From NCBI RefSeq assembly GCF_001665785.1, contig NZ_LZSO01000031.1:248001-312000 (forward strand): DNA of 64,000 nt, written 5' to 3'. Every line of letters starts with the position of its first letter. Position 1 is the first letter of the stretch. The translations under genes were made by a program, and so were the position numbers. The notes beneath the pieces are model-generated. The model was not told the origin of the DNA. It searched no databases and worked only from the letters and a program-made list of their open reading frames with translations. Positions 59,789 to 64,000 of the stretch are shown here, piece by piece. The DNA comes from Mycolicibacterium peregrinum. Lineage in GTDB: Bacteria; Actinomycetota; Actinomycetes; Mycobacteriales; Mycobacteriaceae.

Positions 59789-62769
59789 CCGATTTCGTGG
59801 TGCGGTGGCCCTGGGCAGTGATCGGGGCTTGGGCCGCATTGCTGATCGCCCTACCGCTGACGTTCCCCTCCCTCGGCGCGATGGCCGAGAAGCACCCGCT
59901 GGCAATCCTGCCGAACGATGCGCCGTCGAGCGTCGCTGCCAAGAAGATGACCGAGGCGTTCCACGAATCGGGCAACAACGATCTGTTGTTGGTGGCCCTG
60001 ATCAACGAGAACGGGCTGGATTCCTCGGACGAGGCGACCTACCGCAAGCTGGTGGACGCGCTGCACGACGACGTGACAGATGTCGAGAGCGTTCAGGATT
60101 TCATCGGCACCCCGCAACTGCGACAGTTCCTGACCAGCAAGGACAAGACCACCTGGGTGCTTCCGGTGGGCCTGGTTGGTGAGTTGGGCACACCGCGGGC
60201 AATGGACTCGTTCAACCGGGTTTCCGAAGTCGTCAGACTCAGCACGGCCGGCAGCCCGCTGGCCGTGCACCTCACCGGTCCGGCGGCCACGGCCGCCGAT
60301 CTGACCGTGGCGGGGGAGAAGGATCGACTCCCGATCGAGATCGCGATCGCGATCCTGGTGTTGGCCGTGTTGTTGCTGGTCTACCGCAGCGCTGTCACGA
60401 TGCTGCTGCCGTTGATCACGATCGGGTCGTCCCTGCTGATCGCGCAGGCACTGGTGGCGGGCTTTTCGCAGCTGACCGGCGCGGGTGTCTCGAACCAGTC
60501 CGTCGTATTTCTGAGTGCGATCATGGCCGGTGCCGGCACGGATTACGCGGTCTTCCTGATCAGCCGCTATCACGACTATCTGCGGTCGGACAACGATTTC
60601 GACGAGGCCGTCCGGGCCGCGATGATGTCGATCGGGAAGGTGATCTCCGCATCTGCCGCCACGGTGGGGCTGACGTTCCTCCTGTTGAGCTTCACGAAAA
60701 TGGGTGTGTTCAAAACCGTCGGGGTGTCGGCCGCGATCGGTATCGGCGTGGCGTATCTGGCGGGAATGACGCTGTTGCCTGCCATCCTGGCTCTGGTCGG
60801 TCCCCGTGGCTGGGTCAAGCCCCGTCGCGAGCTGACCGCCCGGTTCTGGCGGCGTTCGGGCATCCGCATCGTTCGCCGTCCGGTTCCGCATCTCGTCGCC
60901 AGCGTTCTGGTGTTGGCGCTGCTGGCCGGCGCGGCGATCTTTGCCCGTTACAACTACGACGATCGCAAGGTGGTGGCGGCGTCGGCGCCGAGTTCGATCG
61001 GGTACGCCGCGGTGGAGCGCCATTTCCCCATCGCCCAATCCATTCCCGAGTACATCCTCATCCAGTCACCGCACGACCTGCGTTCACCGCGTGGTCTGGC
61101 GGACCTGGAGCAGCTGGCTTCACGTGTCGCCCAGCTACCGGACGTCGGTCTGGTCAGCGGCATCACCCGGCCCCTTGGTGAGGTACCCGCGGAATTCCGG
61201 GCGACCTTCCAGGCCGGCATCGTCGGCGACCGGTTGGCCGACGGTTCCACCCAGATCGACCAGCGTTCGAGTGACCTCAACCGACTGACGGCCGGGGCCG
61301 ATACGTTGGCCGACAGCCTCGCCCAGGTGCGCACCCAGATCAACCAGATCGCTCCGAGTCTCCAGAGCGCGGTCGACGCGGTTTCCTCCGTACGCACGGA
61401 ATACGGTGGCGACAAGCTGGTGAAGGATGTCGACACCGCGGCCAAGCTGATCGACAGCATCAACGCGTTGTCCAACTCCATGGGGTACAACTTCTCCGCC
61501 GTCAAGAACGTGTTCGCCTGGATCGGGCCGGTGCTGATGGCGTTGAACGGCAATGCGGTTTGCGATGCCAATCCCTCGTGCAGTGACAGCCGCCTCCAGA
61601 TGCAACGGCTCATGGACGCGAACCAGGACGGCAGCCTCGACAACATCAACGATCTCGCCCATCAGCTCAATGGCGTCGGCGGCGGACAGACTCTCAACGC
61701 CACGGTCAAGAAGCTGAACGCGGCACTGGCCAGCGTCACCAAGGCGGCCAATGCCATGGGGATGAACAAGCCCGGCGGTCCGCAGTCGGGATTGAAGGAC
61801 TTGCAGAGCGGCGCCAACCGCCTGGCCGGTGGAAGTCGCGAAGTGGCCGGTGGCGTGGACGAACTCGTCAAGCAGGTCAAGGTGATCTCGGCCGGGTTGG
61901 ACCAGGCCTCGGCGTTCCTGCTGACGATGCGCAGCGATGCCGCGGATCCGGCGCAGGCGGGGTTCAACATCCCGCCCGAGGTGCTGAACATGGAGGAGTT
62001 CAAGAAGGCCTCCGCGGCGTACGTTTCGCCGGACGGCAAGTCGGTGCGGTATCTGGTGCAGACGAAGCTCAACCCGTTCAGTCCCGAGGCCATGGACCAG
62101 GTCAACGAGATCCAGAACATCGCCCGGGGCGCGCAGCCGAACACCACGCTGGCCGACGCCTCGATATCGATGGGTGGTTTCCCGGCCGGACTGCGGGATA
62201 CGCGTGACTACTACCAGCAGGACATCCGGTTCATCATCATCGGCACCCTCGTCGTCGTGATGCTGATCCTGATGCTGTTGCTGCGTTCGCTCGTCGCGCC
62301 GATCTACCTCGTGGCGTCGGTGGTGATCTCCTACCTGGCCGCACTGGGTATCAGTGTCGTGGTGTTCCAATCGCTACTCGGCCAGCAATTGCATTGGAGC
62401 GTGCCACCATTGGCCTTCGTGGTGCTGGTCGCGGTCGGAGCCGACTACAACATGCTCCTGGTGTCGCGAATGCGCGACGAGTCTCCGCACAGCATCAGGT
62501 ACGGCATCATTCGCACACTGAGTTCGACCGGAGGGGTGATCACCGCAGCGGGCCTCATCTTCGCCGCCTCGGTTGCCGGACTGATGTTCTCCAGCATCGG
62601 CATGGTGGTGCAGGGCGGCTTCGTGATCGGAATCGGCATCTTGCTGGACACCTTCGTGGTGCGCACCATCACGGTGCCTGCCATCGCTGCGCTGCTCGGC
62701 AAGGCCAACTGGTGGCCGTCACGAATGAGCGAGCAGAAATCGCCACGCACACCGGCGACCAGCGCGTGA
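59776..62769 (+). CDS. mmpL10: MmpL10-type RND transporter
   Basis: A 997-residue MmpL. The first helix follows MRRLADFVVRWPWAVIGAWA. The proton-relay motifs are GTDYAVFLISRYHDY (TM4) and GADYNMLLVSRMRDE (TM10). Two large outer loops carry coiled stretches (QRSSDLNRLTAGADTLADSL). The C-terminus is short. In the TPP system MmpL10 moves the diacyltrehalose-type intermediate across the inner membrane for final acylation outside. Position between papA3 and the PE-PPE acyltransferase gene supports this assignment. GAAGGTGA lies about nine bases ahead of the ATG. Confidence 0.9.
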   Translation: MRRLADFVVRWPWAVIGAWAALLIALPLTFPSLGAMAEKHPLAILPNDAPSSVAAKKMTEAFHESGNNDLLLVALINENGLDSSDEATYRKLVDALHDDVTDVESVQDFIGTPQLRQFLTSKDKTTWVLPVGLVGELGTPRAMDSFNRVSEVVRLSTAGSPLAVHLTGPAATAADLTVAGEKDRLPIEIAIAILVLAVLLLVYRSAVTMLLPLITIGSSLLIAQALVAGFSQLTGAGVSNQSVVFLSAIMAGAGTDYAVFLISRYHDYLRSDNDFDEAVRAAMMSIGKVISASAATVGLTFLLLSFTKMGVFKTVGVSAAIGIGVAYLAGMTLLPAILALVGPRGWVKPRRELTARFWRRSGIRIVRRPVPHLVASVLVLALLAGAAIFARYNYDDRKVVAASAPSSIGYAAVERHFPIAQSIPEYILIQSPHDLRSPRGLADLEQLASRVAQLPDVGLVSGITRPLGEVPAEFRATFQAGIVGDRLADGSTQIDQRSSDLNRLTAGADTLADSLAQVRTQINQIAPSLQSAVDAVSSVRTEYGGDKLVKDVDTAAKLIDSINALSNSMGYNFSAVKNVFAWIGPVLMALNGNAVCDANPSCSDSRLQMQRLMDANQDGSLDNINDLAHQLNGVGGGQTLNATVKKLNAALASVTKAANAMGMNKPGGPQSGLKDLQSGANRLAGGSREVAGGVDELVKQVKVISAGLDQASAFLLTMRSDAADPAQAGFNIPPEVLNMEEFKKASAAYVSPDGKSVRYLVQTKLNPFSPEAMDQVNEIQNIARGAQPNTTLADASISMGGFPAGLRDTRDYYQQDIRFIIIGTLVVVMLILMLLLRSLVAPIYLVASVVISYLAALGISVVVFQSLLGQQLHWSVPPLAFVVLVAVGADYNMLLVSRMRDESPHSIRYGIIRTLSSTGGVITAAGLIFAASVAGLMFSSIGMVVQGGFVIGIGILLDTFVVRTITVPAIAALLGKANWWPSRMSEQKSPRTPATSA

Positions 62770-62838
62770 CCACGGCGGGAAGCGCGCATACGTGATGTAT
62801 GGAAAACTCGAAACGAAGCAAAGCGGGCAGGTGCAGAG

Positions 62839-63969
62839 ATGAAGAAGCTACTCGCAGGACTGACGGTGCTGGTAACTGCCGGTGTCACAGGGTGTTTCGG
62901 CGTCGGATCGGCGGCCGCCGATGACACTGCAGCCCCCGGCGTATCGAATGGTGGTACGCCGCCCCCTGCACCGGCAGACCCCGGGACCGCGTACGCCCTG
63001 GGTGGAGCTCACGTTCTCGGTATCCCTTACGACGAGTACATCCGCATGACCGGTGAGCAGTGGTTCCCCGGGATGAAGCGGGTGAAGGTCGACTACCCGG
63101 CCGGGCAGGTTCAGGGCCACACCCTGGAACGTCTCTTCCCCGGGATCGGCCCGATCGGCGAGCAGATCTACCCGGGCCTCGGTCTCGACGGTCCCAGCAT
63201 CGGCGAGTCGGTCGATGAGGGTGAAGGCAACCTCGACGCCGCCATCCGCAAGGGCGGCAAGGGACGGGCGATGGGGCTGTCCGAGGGAGCGCTCGTGCTC
63301 AACGCCGTGAAGGCGCGGCTGGCCAACGATCCGACCGCCCCGCCGCCCGACCAGCTGAGCTTCGCGACCTTCGGTGACCCGATCGCCAAGAGTCCCTTCG
63401 GTGAGAGTTTCCTGACCCAGAACTTTCCGGTCGGCAGCGTGGTGCCGTTCATGGATTACCGGGTACCGGCTCCCGTGGAGAGCCAGTACCACACCGACCA
63501 GTTCATCTCGGCCTACGACAGCATCGCCGACTGGCCGGACCGGCCCGACAACTGGATGAGCGTCCTCAACGCCGTCGCCGGCCTTGCCACCGGTCACACC
63601 GCGATCGCGTTCACCAATCCCAGCAATGTTCCGGCGCAGAACATCCGGACGACGGTCAACTCCAAGGGCGCGACGACGACGACGTACCTGGTGCCCGAAG
63701 AGCACTTGCCCCTGGTGTTGCCTTTCAAGTACCTCGGGTACGACAAGGGGACACTGAATCAGCTGGACGCGATACTGAAGCCCCGGGTTGACGCGGGTTA
63801 TTCGCGCAACGACGACCCGGCGACCGCGCCGATCACCGTGGATCCGGTCCATGGCTTCGACCCTGCGGAGGTCACCGCACCGGCCAACGACGCGACGTTC
63901 GGTGGCGGCACCGATCCCATGTCGGAGATCGCAAACGGTGCGTTGTCCCTGTTGTCCGGCGGACATTGA
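62839..63969 (+). CDS. PE-PPE-domain acyltransferase (Chp-like), last step of TPP assembly
   Basis: A 376-residue exported protein. It has a signal peptide MKKLLAGLTVLVTAGVTGC with a lipobox-like VTGC (Cys19), and a possible later cleavage at SAAADD. A Pro-rich spacer precedes a PF08237 PE-PPE alpha/beta-hydrolase domain with the GxSxG elbow in GLSEGALVL. Related proteins (Chp1/Chp2, the PE protein of the TPP locus) transfer acyl groups between trehalose glycolipids in the periplasm. The gene follows mmpL10 in the same direction. The family length is complete, and the window ends 31 bases after its stop; the expected fadD23 would lie beyond. Confidence 0.85.
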   Translation: MKKLLAGLTVLVTAGVTGCFGVGSAAADDTAAPGVSNGGTPPPAPADPGTAYALGGAHVLGIPYDEYIRMTGEQWFPGMKRVKVDYPAGQVQGHTLERLFPGIGPIGEQIYPGLGLDGPSIGESVDEGEGNLDAAIRKGGKGRAMGLSEGALVLNAVKARLANDPTAPPPDQLSFATFGDPIAKSPFGESFLTQNFPVGSVVPFMDYRVPAPVESQYHTDQFISAYDSIADWPDRPDNWMSVLNAVAGLATGHTAIAFTNPSNVPAQNIRTTVNSKGATTTTYLVPEEHLPLVLPFKYLGYDKGTLNQLDAILKPRVDAGYSRNDDPATAPITVDPVHGFDPAEVTAPANDATFGGGTDPMSEIANGALSLLSGGH

Positions 63970-64000
63970 CAGCGGCGCTCGAGCCGACGAATTCGACGAG

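Noticed and set aside
1..64000. CRISPR arrays, insertion sequences, tRNA or rRNA genes
   Set aside because: No regularly spaced repeats of array type, no transposase frames with terminal repeats, and no RNA gene folds were noticed in the window.

Overview
The window is high-GC actinobacterial DNA. Gene order and protein families point to a mycobacterium, most likely a rapid grower of the Mycolicibacterium type. The backbone follows the M. tuberculosis stretch Rv0225-Rv0244c: a GT4 glycosyltransferase, an Rv0226c-like membrane protein, a DUF3068 protein, an acyltransferase, php, tetR, the R2lox gene, aftD, the DUF2613 protein, lpqI, tetR, htdX, fabG4, fadA2, an F6-like small RNA and fadE5. This synteny is recognised from memory of the family and locus order, not from a search. 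Accessory blocks are inserted into the backbone, and some tuberculosis neighbours (fadE4, gabD1, Rv0235c) are absent.

Layout. 1-4.9 kb: cell-envelope genes (Rv0225-Rv0228 equivalents). 5-7.4 kb: a D-amino-acid dehydrogenase with a divergent LysR regulator. 7.4-10.8 kb: a tightly packed minus-strand operon of a MarR regulator, a PPOX/F420-type flavoprotein, a phosphotriesterase-like lactonase and an acyl-CoA ligase, with two look-alike operator palindromes in front of it. 10.9-13.4 kb: a methyltransferase, a small GNAT and an MFS exporter. 13.5-15.1 kb: TetR plus R2lox with every metal and cross-link residue present. 15.4-21.8 kb: AftD (arabinogalactan/LAM arabinosyltransferase), DUF2613, LpqI and TetR. 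21.8-28.6 kb: an O-methyltransferase and, divergently, a three-gene JetABC (Wadjet/MksFEB, 'Ept') condensin operon with no JetD nuclease gene next to it and an overlapping leader ORF. 28.7-31.3 kb: an ESX-like cassette (small helical protein, WXG-DUF1023 hydrolase, lipoprotein). 31.4-35.4 kb: the htdX-fabG4 / fadA2 fatty-acid module, a 35-bp tandem repeat over the fadA2 stop codon, and a structured RNA that I read as the F6 (ncRv10243) sRNA. 35.4-43.5 kb: a luciferase-like oxidoreductase, an NmrA-like reductase, an MmpS/MmpL pair with a TetR regulator, membrane proteins and an orphan gene. 43.7-46.8 kb: FadE5 and a DapB-like dehydrogenase.

46.9-64 kb: a glycolipid locus with the gene set of the trehalose polyphleate (TPP) cluster: a 3704-residue bimodular polyketide synthase, a PapA3-type acyltransferase, an MmpL10-type transporter and a PE-PPE-domain acyltransferase. 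The PKS order KS-AT-KR-ACP / KS-AT-DH-ER-KR-ACP, with two malonyl-type ATs, fits the repeating -CH=CH-CH2-CH2- unit of phleic acids. In glycopeptidolipid producers such as M. smegmatis the GPL genes lie between the fadA2 and fadE5 regions; here that interval has no mps or glycosyltransferase genes.

Small regulatory features recur: a TTAC-N6-GTAA palindrome in front of both fabG4/fadA2 and fadE5, and several leaderless starts (TANNNT followed about 6 bases later by ATG or GTG). I see no tRNA, rRNA, CRISPR array, insertion sequence or prophage.
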